A stretch of DNA of 64,000 bases from Arthrobacter sp. YN (GCF_002224285.1 NZ_CP022436.1:1674001-1738000), one strand, 5' to 3'. Shown: positions 34,615-44,859, numbered from the stretch's first letter. Numbers and translations are program-made. Notes: generated from the letters alone by a model not told the origin.

Positions 34615-34617
34615 GCA

Positions 34618-34675
34618 GTTTTTGTACAGGTAACGCCCCTAAGAGTCGTTCAAAAGGGCGTTATCTGTACAAAAC
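34618..34675. terminator. Bidirectional terminator between the esterase and S4-protein genes
   Basis: TTTTGTACAGGTAACGCCC (34619-34637) pairs with GGGCGTTATCTGTACAAAA after a 17-nt loop, with one G-T wobble. T runs on both strands suit the convergent genes ending at 34597 and 34684. Confidence 0.85.
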
Positions 34676-34683
34676 CCGGGGCG

Positions 34684-34911
34684 TCAGGCGGCGGCGATCC
34701 GGACCGTCTGCCCGTTGACCGTCACGGTGTCGCCAACGTGGAGCTGGCGGCCGCGGCGGTCGTCGATCTCACCGTTGACCTTGACCAAGCCGCTTTTGAT
34801 GAGTTCCGTGGCCTCGACCCCGTCCTCGACGAGGTTGGCAAGCTTCAGCAGCTGGCCCAAGCGGATCATGTCGTCGCGGATGGGGATTTCTTCGATTTCC
34901 GGAGTGCTCAT
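34684..34911 (-). CDS. S4-domain RNA-binding protein (YaaA/RlbA-like)
   Basis: A 75-residue single-domain protein. The S4 motif is visible as IRLGQLLKLANLVEDGVEATELIKSG and LVKVNGEIDDRRGRQLHVGDTV, nearly the whole protein. Such small proteins bind structured RNA, often rRNA. Start ATG at 34911. It is transcribed toward the esterase gene and separated from it by a terminator. Confidence 0.88.
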   Translation of the reverse strand: MSTPEIEEIPIRDDMIRLGQLLKLANLVEDGVEATELIKSGLVKVNGEIDDRRGRQLHVGDTVTVNGQTVRIAAA

Positions 34912-34934
34912 ACAGCAATGATGCCTGAAGTAGT

Positions 34935-35939
34935 GTGGTGACAGTGCCGCAGCCTTCTCCCCGTCCCACCCTTCCGCTCGCCGTTGGCCTCCCTATCGCC
35001 GTAGCAACAGGCTTGGTTATCCCGCTCCAAGCGAGGATCAACGGGGCCCTCGGCGCGAAACTGGACGACGGGATCGCCGCATCAGTGGTGAGCTTCACCA
35101 TAGGGCTTCTGCTGATCGCAGCCATTTCACTGGCAACCCCCAGGGGGAGGGCGGGCCTGCAGCGCATCATCCCCGCTGTCCGGAACCGCAGCTTTCCCCG
35201 CTTTTACGTTATGGCCGGGGCTATCGGTGCGCTGTTCGTCTTTGCCCAGTCGTTCACGGTCGCCCTGCTCGGTGTCGCCTTGTTCACAGTCGCGGCCGTC
35301 ACCGGACAAACGCTGAGTGGATTACTTGTGGACCGGATGGGCATCGGTCCCGGCGGTCAACGCGCCATTACGGGAGTGCGCGTGATCGGCAGCGTCCTCA
35401 CCGTGGCTGCCGTCGCCTGGGCTGTCTCGCCGCGGTTCGGTGGGGATGCGGACATCGCCTCGCTGCTGCTTCCGGTCCTCCTGCCACTCGCGGCAGGTTT
35501 CTTCATGAGTTTCCAGCAGGCCATGAACGGAACTGCCACCGTCCACTACGGAACACCCATTGCCGCCACCCTGGTCAATTTCATCGCCGGATCGGCCATT
35601 CTGTGGATCGCGTGGCTCATCAAGCTGGCCGTTGCCGGGCCGGGAAATCCGCTGCCCGGTGAGTGGTGGTACTACCTCGGCGGTCCCATGGGCTGCCTCT
35701 TCATCGGCCTGGCGGCACTCTTGGTCAGGAGCCTCGGCGTACTGATTACCGGCTTGGGCATGATTGCCGGGCAGCTGGTGGGCTCGTTGGTGCTCGACGT
35801 CGTGATCCCCAGTCCCGGCGCGGTGGTCGCCTTGCCCACGGTGCTGGGTACGGTCCTGACGCTGGCCGCGATCATCGTGGCAACCCTGCCGTGGCCCAAA
35901 GGCGCCTTTGCACGGAGAGGCCCGGCCAAAGGCCGGTAG
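34935..35939 (+). CDS. DMT-superfamily transporter, YdcZ/DUF606 type
   Basis: A ~334-residue membrane protein with about ten TM segments in two homologous halves. Each half begins with a motif like PLQARINGALGAKL (first) and FQQAMNGTATVHYG (second), the paired signature of the YdcZ (DUF606) branch. Substrate unknown. Several adjacent GTG codons (34935, 34938, 34944) could be the start; the first is given. The promoter must lie in or near the 23-bp space to the divergent S4 gene. Confidence 0.83.
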   Translation: MVTVPQPSPRPTLPLAVGLPIAVATGLVIPLQARINGALGAKLDDGIAASVVSFTIGLLLIAAISLATPRGRAGLQRIIPAVRNRSFPRFYVMAGAIGALFVFAQSFTVALLGVALFTVAAVTGQTLSGLLVDRMGIGPGGQRAITGVRVIGSVLTVAAVAWAVSPRFGGDADIASLLLPVLLPLAAGFFMSFQQAMNGTATVHYGTPIAATLVNFIAGSAILWIAWLIKLAVAGPGNPLPGEWWYYLGGPMGCLFIGLAALLVRSLGVLITGLGMIAGQLVGSLVLDVVIPSPGAVVALPTVLGTVLTLAAIIVATLPWPKGAFARRGPAKGR

Positions 35940-36083
35940 GGTAGGAGTCGCAGCACTTTCAGGTATCTTCGGGTACTTGCAGCAAACTTTCCCCCAGCAC
36001 CCCGCCGGACAACCTCGTCCGGAATCCGGGGCAAACCACCGCGGACCGCACCCAGCGGCCCTGTAGAACAAATGGAGTTACCC

Positions 36084-37469
36084 ATGGCAGCAAAATCCGT
36101 CCTTGACCAGGTCATTTCCCTCTCCAAGCGGAGGGGCTTTGTCTTCCAGGCCGGTGAAATCTATGGTGGCTCCCGTTCTGCGTGGGACTACGGTCCCCTC
36201 GGTGCTGAACTGAAGGAAAACATCAAGCGCCAGTGGTGGCAGAGCATGGTCCGCGGCCGTGAGGACGTAGTAGGCCTGGACTCCTCCGTGATCCTTCCCC
36301 GGCAGGTATGGGAAGCATCCGGCCACGTGGACGTCTTCTCCGACCCCCTGGTTGAATGCCTTTCCTGCCACAAGCGCTACCGTGCCGACCACCTCGAAGA
36401 AGAGTATGAGGAAAAGAAGGGCCGCCCGGCAGAAAACGGCCTGAAGGACATCGCCTGCGCCAATTGTGGCACCCGTGGCGAGTGGACCGAGCCGCAGGAA
36501 TTCTCCGGCCTCCTGAAGACCTTCCTCGGCCCGGTGGCCAGTGACGAAGGCATGCACTACCTGCGTCCGGAAACCGCCCAGGGCATCTTCGTGAACTTCA
36601 ACAACGTGCTCACCACGTCCCGGAAGAAGCCGCCGTTCGGCATTGGCCAGATCGGCAAGTCCTTCCGCAACGAAATCACGCCGGGCAACTTCATTTTCCG
36701 TACCCGCGAGTTCGAGCAGATGGAGATGGAATTCTTCGTCGAGCCCGGTACGGATGAAGAGTGGCACCAGTACTGGATGAAGGAACGCATGTCCTGGTAC
36801 ACGGACCTGGGCATCCGCGAGGAGAACCTCCGTTTCTTCGAACACCCGCTGGAGAAGCTCAGCCACTACTCCAAGGGCACCACGGACATCGAATACCGCT
36901 TCGGTTTCCAGGGCTCCGAGTGGGGCGAGCTCGAAGGCGTCGCCAACCGCACCGACTTTGACTTGTCAACGCACGCCAAGGCCTCCGGCACGGACCTGAG
37001 CTACTTCAACCAGGCCACCAACGAGCGCTACACCCCGTACGTGATCGAGCCCGCCGCAGGCCTGACCCGCTCGTTCATGGCCTTCCTGATCGACGCCTAC
37101 ACCGAAGATGAGGCACCCAACGCCAAGGGCGGCGTCGACGTCCGTACCGTCCTGAAGCTGGATCCGCGCCTTGCCCCGGTCAAGGCCGCCGTGCTGCCGC
37201 TGAGCCGTAACGAGGACCTGTCTCCGAAGGCCAAGGCGCTGGGCGCACAGCTGCGCAAGAACTGGAACATCGACTTCGACGACGCCGGTGCGATCGGCCG
37301 CCGCTACCGTCGCCAGGATGAAATCGGTACTCCGTTCTGCATCACCGTGGACTTCGACACCCTGGAAGACCAGGCCGTCACCATCCGTGAACGCGACACC
37401 ATGAGCCAGGAACGCGTGTCCTTGGACAAGGTTGAGGGCTACCTTGCAGCACGCCTGATCGGCGCCTAG
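36084..37469 (+). CDS. glyS: Glycyl-tRNA synthetase (dimeric, alpha2 type)
   Basis: A 461-residue class II synthetase of the eukaryote/archaea-like alpha2 type used by actinobacteria. Visible are [18 protein letters not shown] at the N-terminus, the insertion with CLSCHK and [10 protein letters not shown] (possible zinc ligands), motif 2 [25 protein letters not shown], and motif 3 near [13 protein letters not shown]. The ATG at 36084 follows GGAG; an in-frame ATG at 36072 overlaps that site. The ~144-nt leader shows no T-box hallmark that I can recognise. Confidence 0.96.
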   Translation: MAAKSVLDQVISLSKRRGFVFQAGEIYGGSRSAWDYGPLGAELKENIKRQWWQSMVRGREDVVGLDSSVILPRQVWEASGHVDVFSDPLVECLSCHKRYRADHLEEEYEEKKGRPAENGLKDIACANCGTRGEWTEPQEFSGLLKTFLGPVASDEGMHYLRPETAQGIFVNFNNVLTTSRKKPPFGIGQIGKSFRNEITPGNFIFRTREFEQMEMEFFVEPGTDEEWHQYWMKERMSWYTDLGIREENLRFFEHPLEKLSHYSKGTTDIEYRFGFQGSEWGELEGVANRTDFDLSTHAKASGTDLSYFNQATNERYTPYVIEPAAGLTRSFMAFLIDAYTEDEAPNAKGGVDVRTVLKLDPRLAPVKAAVLPLSRNEDLSPKAKALGAQLRKNWNIDFDDAGAIGRRYRRQDEIGTPFCITVDFDTLEDQAVTIRERDTMSQERVSLDKVEGYLAARLIGA

Positions 37470-37471
37470 CC

Positions 37472-38434
37472 ATGGCTTTGGAGTACCGCGAATGGAAGGA
37501 GGGCGACGACCTCGCCCTCCTGGAAATCTGGGGCGGCCCGGAGACCCTTCCCGCTGAGCAGTTCCGTGCGGCCCTGGCGCCGTCCAGCAACCAACCCTGG
37601 CGCCGCTGCATCGTGGCCGAAGACGTGGTCGACGGTGTGCGCATCCCCGTAGCCGCCGGCGTGGTCCACGAGGCATCCCTGCACCCCGAGCGACTCTGGG
37701 CGTACATCGAGGTTGCCAGGGACCACCGCCGTGAAGGCGTAGGCGCCACTCTGCTGACCATGCTTCGGCGTGAAGCGGGGAACTCGCCGTCGGGCGTTTC
37801 CAAGCTGCGCAGCAAGGTGGAGCCGGACACCGCCGGTGAGGCCTTCGCTGCGGCAGCGGGACTTGCGCCCATCCAGCGGTCGCAACTGGTGGTAGTGGAG
37901 CCCGAACCACTGTCCTTGCCGCGGTTCGGTGACGGTTCCGAGGAAGCCGCGTCCGAGCGCGTGGAGGACCTGGCTACGGGGTCGGTTGAGTTGAGTGACG
38001 TTGTGGGCAAGTACTACTCGCACGTCCACCACTGGGACAGCCCTGGGGAGCTCAGCATCGCCACAGTGCAGCGCTTGTTCCTGCATGACCTGACCGGAGC
38101 CCATGGCGCGATCGTGCTGCGCGCGCCCAAAGCCAGTGCTTTTGGCCAAGGCATTCCAGCAACCCGCAAGGGCAAAATCCAGGCCTTCGCCATCAGCTAC
38201 GCCCAGGGCAACTCGGACGAACCGTCGGATGTTTTCCTGGGGCATGACCCCCAGCTGTCAGCCGACGACGCAGCGGCGGCGGTGCGTGATCTCTTGGCGC
38301 TCATCGCTTACCAGCACCCGGTGCTGCTGGAAGTGGACGAATCCATGACGGCCCTCCGGACGGTTCTGGGGCCACTGCTGGAATCGGGCAAGGCCCATGT
38401 GCGCGGCGCGGATACGTTGATCGTCAGCGACTGA
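37472..38434 (+). CDS. GNAT-family N-acetyltransferase, two-domain
   Basis: A 320-residue protein with two GNAT-like halves. The first holds WAYIEVARDHRREGVGATLLTML, the acetyl-CoA pyrophosphate loop, near residues 73-95. The second half resembles a degenerate GNAT domain (GAIVLRAPKASAFGQGIPATRKGK). The ATG lies 2 nt after the glyS stop, so it is probably cotranscribed. Substrate unknown. A terminator hairpin follows. Confidence 0.8.
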   Translation: MALEYREWKEGDDLALLEIWGGPETLPAEQFRAALAPSSNQPWRRCIVAEDVVDGVRIPVAAGVVHEASLHPERLWAYIEVARDHRREGVGATLLTMLRREAGNSPSGVSKLRSKVEPDTAGEAFAAAAGLAPIQRSQLVVVEPEPLSLPRFGDGSEEAASERVEDLATGSVELSDVVGKYYSHVHHWDSPGELSIATVQRLFLHDLTGAHGAIVLRAPKASAFGQGIPATRKGKIQAFAISYAQGNSDEPSDVFLGHDPQLSADDAAAAVRDLLALIAYQHPVLLEVDESMTALRTVLGPLLESGKAHVRGADTLIVSD

Positions 38435-38451
38435 CCAGTATTTGTCCACGG

Positions 38452-38497
38452 GATCCCGTGCTGCCTGCATCATGCGGGCGGCACGGGATCTTGTGCT
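38452..38497 (+). terminator. Terminator after the glyS-acetyltransferase pair
   Basis: GATCCCGTGCTGCC (38452-38465) pairs with GGCGGCACGGGATC (38477-38490), 14 bp with one wobble, followed by TTGTGCTTT. Confidence 0.75.
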
Positions 38498-38562
38498 TTA
38501 TGGCTGAACTCTGCAGTGGGCCTGGTCCCGCGTAGGGTTAAGGGCATGAGGTTTTGCTGCTG

Positions 38563-40080
38563 ATGGGCCACGGTCACTCCCACGGACATTCTGAAGGTTC
38601 CGAGCCAACACCGCAGGCCCTTGCCTCGCGGAAGAGGGCCAACTGGATTCTGGCGGCCATACTGGTTCCGCTGGGCGTCCTGACGCTCGTGGCCATGATG
38701 GTCATGTGGCCTTCCGGAAGCCGGGAGGGAATCACGTTCTCGAGCCCCTACCAGGCTGCCCCGGGCGTTACTTTCGATACCGGGAAAATCCAAAGGGTGG
38801 TGGTGGAAAGCTGCACGCAGACTGGCCAAACCGACACGGGACAGCCAAACACCGGACAGCCCAACACCGGGCAATCCGACCCCAACCAGGGCGGGCAGGC
38901 CGGCGGTTCGCAGTGCACCTTCGCTTTCACCGAGCCGGACAAGGGCGGGGACGTGGTCAAGGTGGTCATCAACCCTGATGTGGCCATGTCCCATGGCGTG
39001 GACGTGGGGGACTCCATTCGGTACCTCAACCTGTCTGCGGTCCAAGGCGCCAACGCGGGCAGCGGGGCTCCGGCCTACGTCTTCGTGGACTTCGTCCGAA
39101 ACATTCCCATCGCCATCCTGGCCATCGTCTACGCAGCCGTGGTCATTGCTGTGGCCCGTTGGCGCGGCTTCCGGGCGCTCCTTGGGCTGGTGGGTGCCTA
39201 CTTCGTCCTGGTGAGCTTCATCCTGCCGGGCTTGGTGGAGGGCAAGCCACCGCTGCTGCTGGCGTTGGTGGGGTCCACGGTGATCATGATCGGGGTCCTG
39301 TACTTCGCGCACGGATTCTCGGCGCGAACATCCACGGCATTGCTGGGCACCATTTTCGGGCTCAGCATTACGGCGCTGTTGGCGGCCTGGGCTACCGACG
39401 CCGCCAACCTGGCGGGCGTGGGAAACCACGATGCCTCCACTCTGGTGAACATGTCACCCCAGATCTCCATCTCCGGGATCATCCTCTGCGGCCTCATCAT
39501 TTCCGGCCTCGGCGTGCTCAACGACGTCACCATCACCCAGTCATCTGCCGTGTGGGAACTGTATGAACTGGCGCCCAACACCACGGCCCGCAAGCTGTTC
39601 ACCTCGGCCATGCGGATCGGCCGGGACCACATCGCCTCCACGGTGTACACCATTGCCTTCGCCTACGCTGGCGCCGCCCTGCCGATCCTCATCATCGTGA
39701 TGCTCTACGATCGCCCGCTCGATGAAGCGCTGACCAGCGCCGAACTGTCCGAGGAAGTCATCCGTACCCTGGTGGGTTCCATCGGGCTCGTCCTTGCCAT
39801 CCCGGTCACCACGCTGATCGCGGTCCTGGTGGTCAAAGCCACCGGCGTGAAGCGCCTCGCCACTGCGGGCGGGCCGTCAGTGACTGCCGACGAGCTGAAC
39901 GATACCGGTGCGCTGGCCGCAGCCGCCGCCGTCGTGGGTTCCGTCCCCCAAGGCAAGCAAAAGACGCAGGACGCGCTCGACGCCGGTCCCAGCCTTGACG
40001 GTCCCGGCCAGCCGGCGCGTCCGGGGAGCCGCCGCGCCCAGCGGGAAGCGGAGCGGCATGGCAGGGACGAAACGAAGTAG
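38563..40080 (+). CDS. YibE/F-family multi-pass membrane protein
   Basis: A 505-residue membrane protein with a His-rich N-terminus (GHGHSHGHSEGS). After the first TM comes an extracytoplasmic segment bearing a Gln/Thr/Pro repeat (TGQTDTGQPNTGQPNTGQSD). About eight more TM segments follow, including the YibE/F block GVLNDVTITQSSAVWELYE. Function in the family is not established; a role in ion or solute transport is assumed. The ATG at 38563 suits the GAGG site 11 nt upstream better than the in-frame TTG at 38554. Confidence 0.85.
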   Translation: MGHGHSHGHSEGSEPTPQALASRKRANWILAAILVPLGVLTLVAMMVMWPSGSREGITFSSPYQAAPGVTFDTGKIQRVVVESCTQTGQTDTGQPNTGQPNTGQSDPNQGGQAGGSQCTFAFTEPDKGGDVVKVVINPDVAMSHGVDVGDSIRYLNLSAVQGANAGSGAPAYVFVDFVRNIPIAILAIVYAAVVIAVARWRGFRALLGLVGAYFVLVSFILPGLVEGKPPLLLALVGSTVIMIGVLYFAHGFSARTSTALLGTIFGLSITALLAAWATDAANLAGVGNHDASTLVNMSPQISISGIILCGLIISGLGVLNDVTITQSSAVWELYELAPNTTARKLFTSAMRIGRDHIASTVYTIAFAYAGAALPILIIVMLYDRPLDEALTSAELSEEVIRTLVGSIGLVLAIPVTTLIAVLVVKATGVKRLATAGGPSVTADELNDTGALAAAAAVVGSVPQGKQKTQDALDAGPSLDGPGQPARPGSRRAQREAERHGRDETK

Positions 40081-40216
40081 CGCTGCATCCGGTCCTTGTT
40101 CGCTCGACTCGTCAGACAGTGCAGAACTGGTTGCCGGACCGTGCAGAACAGGGCGAACGGGGTCGGATTCCGGCAGGGTATCCCGCCGATTTGCCTCGCT
40201 TTGCAACAATGGATAG

Positions 40217-41398
40217 GTGACTGTAGTAGCAACGCCCCCCGCACCAAAGCTCGAGCTCCCGCCCTTGAAGCTCGGCGGGATCACCGTGGACACCCCGGTG
40301 ATCCTTGCCCCCATGGCGGGCATCACCAACTCGGCCTTCCGCAGGCTCTGCCGTGAATACGGTGGCGGCATGTACGTGGCCGAGATGGTCACTTCCCGTG
40401 CCCTGGTGGAACGGACGCCGGAATCGTTGCGCATCATCTCGCACGATGAGGACGAGAAAGTCCGTTCCGTGCAGCTCTACGGTGTGGATCCGGTGACCGT
40501 AGGTGCCGCAGTGCGGATGCTCGTAGACGAGGACCGCGCGGATCACATTGACCTGAACTTTGGCTGCCCCGTGCCCAAAGTCACCCGGCGCGGTGGCGGC
40601 TCGGCGCTCCCGTGGAAGATCGATCTCTTCACCTCCATTGTGCAGACGGCGGTGAAGGAAGCGTCCAAGGGCGGTATCCCGCTGACCATCAAGATGCGCA
40701 AGGGCATCGACGAGGACCACCTGACGTACCTCGACGCCGGCCGCATCGCCCGCGACGCAGGCGTGGCCGCCGTCGCCCTTCATGGACGCACGGCCGCCCA
40801 GTTCTATTCCGGGCAGGCCGACTGGTCTGCCATCGCCCGTCTCCGCGAAGCCCTCCCGGATATCCCCGTGCTGGGCAACGGCGACATCTGGTCGGCCGAG
40901 GATGCCGTCCGCATGGTGCGGGAGACCGGGGTGGATGGCGTGGTGGTTGGCCGCGGTTGCCAGGGCCGTCCGTGGCTGTTCGGGGACCTGCAGGCAGCTT
41001 TTGAAGGCAGCGACCAGCGGCACCGCCCCGGACTCCGTGAAGTCGCCGAGGGCGTTTACCGGCACGCCGAGCTCATGGTGGAGACCTTCGGCAACGACGA
41101 ATACAAGGCGCTCCGCGAAATCCGCAAGCACATGGCCTGGTACTTCAAGGGCTACGTGGTGGGCGGCGAGCTCCGCGCCAAACTGGCTACGGTCCCCACC
41201 CTTGAGGTGCTGCGCGAGTACCTCGATGAACTGGACATGGACTCGCCGTACCCGGGAGTCGATTCCGAGGGACCCCGCGGCCGCGCCGGCTCGCCCAAGA
41301 AGCCGGCCTTGCCCAAGGACTGGCTGGTGAGCCGTCAGCTGAACGCTGAACAGAGCGCGGATATCTCGGCTGCGGAGCTGGACGTTTCGGGCGGCTAG
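40217..41398 (+). CDS. dusB: tRNA-dihydrouridine synthase
   Basis: A 393-residue FMN enzyme that reduces uridines in the tRNA D-loop. LAPMAGITNSAFRRLC is the FMN-binding start, LNFGCPVPKVTRRGGGSAL holds the catalytic Cys (near residue 117), and ALHGRTAAQFYSG and VLGNGDIWSAEDA complete the barrel signatures. The start GTG at 40217 is preceded by AATGGATAG. It lies upstream of dgt and dnaG, a gene order seen widely in actinobacteria. Confidence 0.94.
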   Translation: MTVVATPPAPKLELPPLKLGGITVDTPVILAPMAGITNSAFRRLCREYGGGMYVAEMVTSRALVERTPESLRIISHDEDEKVRSVQLYGVDPVTVGAAVRMLVDEDRADHIDLNFGCPVPKVTRRGGGSALPWKIDLFTSIVQTAVKEASKGGIPLTIKMRKGIDEDHLTYLDAGRIARDAGVAAVALHGRTAAQFYSGQADWSAIARLREALPDIPVLGNGDIWSAEDAVRMVRETGVDGVVVGRGCQGRPWLFGDLQAAFEGSDQRHRPGLREVAEGVYRHAELMVETFGNDEYKALREIRKHMAWYFKGYVVGGELRAKLATVPTLEVLREYLDELDMDSPYPGVDSEGPRGRAGSPKKPALPKDWLVSRQLNAEQSADISAAELDVSGG

Positions 41399-41462
41399 CC
41401 TCACACGTGTAAGACTGACTCAAGAAGCTCCATACCCCGGCGCTTGAAGGAGGCAGATACCC

Positions 41463-42779
41463 ATGGGAACCGAAGCGATACTTGGCCACGACGGGACGAC
41501 CCACGATTTTGTGCTGGCCATCCCCGGTTACGCCGAGGCAGATTCCGCGCGGTGGGTTGAAGAGCCGCGCAAGAGCAACTATCGCTCCGATTTTGAACGG
41601 GACCGCGCCAGGGTCCTGCACTCTTCGGCCCTGCGCAGGCTCGGTGCAAAAACACAGGTGGTTGCCCCGGACACTGATGACTTTGTCCGCACCCGGCTCA
41701 CGCACAGCCTGGAAGTGGCCCAGGTGGGCCGTGAACTGGGACGTTCCCTTGGCTGCGATCCGGACGTGGTGGACACCGCGTGCCTGAGCCACGACCTCGG
41801 CCACCCGCCCTTCGGCCACAACGGCGAGTCCGCGCTGAATGAAGTGGCGCACACCATTGGTGGTTTCGAAGGCAACGCCCAGACATTGCGCCTGCTGACC
41901 CGGCTCGAACCCAAAGTGCTCGCCGAGGACGGCCGGCCGGCAGGGCTCAACCTGACCCGCGCCAGCCTTGACGCCGCGTCCAAATACCCGTGGTCCGCCG
42001 TCGACGCTCCCGTCATCCATGGCCACCGCACCAGCAAGTTCGGCGCCTACGAGGACGATCTTCCGGTCTTTGAATGGCTGCGCGAGGGCGCCCCCGGGAA
42101 CCGCTCCTGCATCGAAGCCCAGGTGATGGACCTGGCGGACGACATTTCCTACTCGGTCCACGACGTCGAGGACGCGATCGTAGCCGGTCACTTCCAGCTC
42201 AAATGGATGGACAACCCGGACCATCGGGCGCGCGTGGTGGGCTACACCAAACAGTGGTACCTGCCGCACAACGACCCCGCCGAAATCGATGCCGCCCTGG
42301 CCCGGCTGGAAGCCACCAAGGTCTGGGTCCGCGAGGCGGATGGCAGCCGTAAATCGATGGCCGCCCTGAAGGATATGACCAGCCAGTTGATCGGCCGGTT
42401 CTGCCAAAGCGCCATGGAAACCACGCGGGCCCACTTTGGCCCGGCCAACCTGACCCGCTATGACGCAGAACTCATGGTTCCCGAGGACACCGTCACCGAA
42501 ATCGCGGTGCTCAAGGGCTTGGCCACCACGTTTGTCATCTCCACAGACCACCGCCAGCCCGTGTACGAGCGCCAGCGCGAAGTGCTGCACGCACTCGTGG
42601 GTGTTTTGAACGCCTCCGGCGACCGCCACCTGGAGCCGATGTTCGCCGCGGACTGGCGTGACGCCGCCGACGACGGTGCCCGCTTGCGTGTGGTGATCGA
42701 CCAGGTCGCATCGCTGACGGACGTCTCCGCGCTGGCCGTCTACGAACGCCTTGTGGGCAGCCTTCCGTCACTCTGGTAA
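41463..42779 (+). CDS. dgt: Deoxyguanosinetriphosphate triphosphohydrolase-like protein
   Basis: A 438-residue HD-domain dNTPase that would remove triphosphate from dGTP or other dNTPs. The metal ligands lie in RLTHSLEVAQVGRELG and the HD pair in CLSHDLGHPPFGHNGE near residues 109-124, with a third in LADDISYSVHDVEDA. Start ATG at 41463, preceded by GAAGGAGGCAGATACCC, a strong site. 64 nt after dusB and 59 nt before dnaG. Confidence 0.93.
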   Translation: MGTEAILGHDGTTHDFVLAIPGYAEADSARWVEEPRKSNYRSDFERDRARVLHSSALRRLGAKTQVVAPDTDDFVRTRLTHSLEVAQVGRELGRSLGCDPDVVDTACLSHDLGHPPFGHNGESALNEVAHTIGGFEGNAQTLRLLTRLEPKVLAEDGRPAGLNLTRASLDAASKYPWSAVDAPVIHGHRTSKFGAYEDDLPVFEWLREGAPGNRSCIEAQVMDLADDISYSVHDVEDAIVAGHFQLKWMDNPDHRARVVGYTKQWYLPHNDPAEIDAALARLEATKVWVREADGSRKSMAALKDMTSQLIGRFCQSAMETTRAHFGPANLTRYDAELMVPEDTVTEIAVLKGLATTFVISTDHRQPVYERQREVLHALVGVLNASGDRHLEPMFAADWRDAADDGARLRVVIDQVASLTDVSALAVYERLVGSLPSLW

Positions 42780-42838
42780 CTCTGGAGCCGCTGACGTTAA
42801 CGGCGGGGACTCTGGGGGCAAGCGACTAGGATGGTGAC

Positions 42839-44728
42839 GTGGCTGGCCTGATCAAACGTGAAGATATCGACGAAGTACGCCAGCGCACGGATATCAAGGA
42901 AGTCGTTGACGGTTACGTCACCCTCAAGGGCGCCGGGCTGGGGAGTTTCAAGGGCCTGTGCCCCTTCCACGACGAACGCTCGCCCTCTTTCACTGTTCGC
43001 CCGCAAGTGGGCAGGTACCACTGCTTCGGCTGCGGCGAGGACGGCGATGCCATCTCCTTCGTCCAGAAGATGGACCACAGCTCCTTCCACGAGGCTGTCG
43101 AGAAGCTTGCCGCCAGGATCGGCTACGAGCTGCGTTACGAGGACGGCGGCACCGGTCCCAGCCGCGAGGAAGTGGGAAAGCGACAGCGTCTGTTGGACGC
43201 CCACAAGATCGCCGACGAGTTCTTCCGCGCCCAGCTGCTGACCCCCGGCGCGGCCGAAGGGCGCAACTTCCTCGATGGCCGCGGTTTCGACCGCGCCGCT
43301 GCCGAGCATTTTGGCGTGGGATATGCGCCCCAAGGCTGGGACGCATTGCTGAAGCACCTCCGCGGACGCGGGTTCACGGATGCTGAGTTGAAACTCACAG
43401 GGATGTTCTCCGAAGGAAACCGGGGCATCTATGACCGCTTCCGGGGGAGGCTCATCTGGCCCATCCGCGACATCGCCGGGGACACCATCGGATTCGGCGC
43501 CCGCAAGCTCTACGAGGACGATCAAGGCCCCAAGTACCTGAACACCCCGGAAACCACACTCTACAAAAAGTCCCAGGTCCTCTACGGGATCGACATCGCC
43601 AAGCGGAACATCGCCAAGGAACGGCAACTGGTGGTGGTGGAAGGGTACACGGACGTCATGGCCTGCCACCTGGCAGGAGTCACGACGGCGGTAGCCACCT
43701 GCGGTACTGCGTTCGGCACCGAACACATCAAGGTAGCCCGGCGGCTCCTTTCGGACGACGGCAGCGGCGGCGAGGTCATCTTCACCTTCGACGGCGACGC
43801 CGCAGGACAGAAGGCCGCCCTGAGGGCCTTCGAGGAAGACCAGCGGTTCACGGCCCAGACGTACGTCGCCGTGGAACCCTCCGGCGCGGATCCCTGCGAT
43901 CTTCGCCAGCTCAAGGGCGACGCCGCGGTACGCGACCTCATCGGTACCCGGAAGCCCCTCTTTGAGTTCGCCATCCGGGCCACGCTTCGCCGGCACAACC
44001 TGGACACGGTGGAAGGCCGCGTGGCGGCACTGCGCGAAGCCGCCCCCGTGGTGGCGCAGATCAGGGATTCCGCCACGAGGCCCGGCTACACGCGCAACCT
44101 GGCCGGCTGGCTGGGTATGCCTATCGAGGAAGTCAGCAGCTACGTTGGGGCGGCCGCCAAGCGCGCCGCATCCGGTGGCAATGCGTCTGCTCCGGCCGGC
44201 CCAGGCGGGCAATCGGCCGCGTCAGCCCCGCCGTCGAGCAGTCCTGTGTTTCAACGGCCCGATCCCAGGGACCCCATCGCAGGTATGGAACGCCAGGCGC
44301 TGGAAGTTGTCCTCCAGGAGCCGGGGGTGCTGGGCGGGGGAGCCTGGGAGCGTTTCGAGGCCTCGCACTTCGCCACCCCTGCGTATGCGGCGGTCCACAC
44401 GGCCGTGCGGGCTGCCGGACTTGGCCACGCGGCTGATCCTGTGGCGTGGGTGGAGCAGGTACGCCAGGAAGTTCCCGAACCTTTGCGGCCCTTGGTGTCC
44501 GAGTTGGCAGTGACACCCTTGCCCGCCAGTACACCGGAGGCCATGCAGCGGTACTGCCGCGACATCCTGGCCCGCCTCTTCGAGCTGCAGATCACCCGTA
44601 TCAAGGCAGACAAGATGGGCCAGCTGCAACGCCTGGATGCAGGAGCCAATCCGGAAGAATTCCAGCGGCTGAATCGTGAGCTGATGCTGCTGGAAATGGA
44701 GCGCCGGTCCTTGCGATCGGACGGCTGA
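42839..44728 (+). CDS. dnaG: DNA primase
   Basis: A 629-residue primase that makes RNA primers at the replication fork. The CHC2 zinc finger (CPFHDERSPSF then HCFGCGEDGDA, residues 40-64), the catalytic-core entry GRGFDRAAAEHFGVGYAP, and the Toprim glutamate motif VVVEGYTDVMACH near residue 262 are visible. The C-terminal part after a Pro/Ser/Ala-rich linker (about 445-470) is the DnaB-interaction region. GTG start at 42839. Ends 53 nt before the first tRNA-Asn. Confidence 0.96.
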   Translation: MAGLIKREDIDEVRQRTDIKEVVDGYVTLKGAGLGSFKGLCPFHDERSPSFTVRPQVGRYHCFGCGEDGDAISFVQKMDHSSFHEAVEKLAARIGYELRYEDGGTGPSREEVGKRQRLLDAHKIADEFFRAQLLTPGAAEGRNFLDGRGFDRAAAEHFGVGYAPQGWDALLKHLRGRGFTDAELKLTGMFSEGNRGIYDRFRGRLIWPIRDIAGDTIGFGARKLYEDDQGPKYLNTPETTLYKKSQVLYGIDIAKRNIAKERQLVVVEGYTDVMACHLAGVTTAVATCGTAFGTEHIKVARRLLSDDGSGGEVIFTFDGDAAGQKAALRAFEEDQRFTAQTYVAVEPSGADPCDLRQLKGDAAVRDLIGTRKPLFEFAIRATLRRHNLDTVEGRVAALREAAPVVAQIRDSATRPGYTRNLAGWLGMPIEEVSSYVGAAAKRAASGGNASAPAGPGGQSAASAPPSSSPVFQRPDPRDPIAGMERQALEVVLQEPGVLGGGAWERFEASHFATPAYAAVHTAVRAAGLGHAADPVAWVEQVRQEVPEPLRPLVSELAVTPLPASTPEAMQRYCRDILARLFELQITRIKADKMGQLQRLDAGANPEEFQRLNRELMLLEMERRSLRSDG

Positions 44729-44781
44729 GAACCTCGATTTCGTTTTCCGGCGGGCCCCTGTTAAGCTAGTAACCGCTTCAT

Positions 44782-44854
44782 TCCTCCGTAGCTCAATTGG
44801 CAGAGCATTCGACTGTTAATCGAAGGGTTACTGGTTCAAGTCCAGTCGGAGGAG
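44782..44854 (+). tRNA. tRNA-Asn (GTT), copy 1
   Basis: A 73-nt cloverleaf: acceptor TCCTCCG/CGGAGGA with discriminator G, D arm GCTC...GAGC, anticodon arm TTCGA-CTGTTAA-TCGAA with GTT at 44815-44817, and T arm CTGG-TTCAAGT-CCAG. No CCA is encoded. A -10-like TTAAGCT lies at 44761-44767. Confidence 0.97.
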
Positions 44855-44859
44855 CGCAC

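Noticed and set aside
35940..36083. T-box riboswitch before glyS
   Set aside because: No T-box core sequence or stem I-like structure could be recognised in the 144-nt leader.
40112..44212. Reverse-strand open frames (430, 480 and 471 codons) opposite dusB, dgt and dnaG
   Set aside because: Antisense to three conserved housekeeping genes; no homologous motifs.
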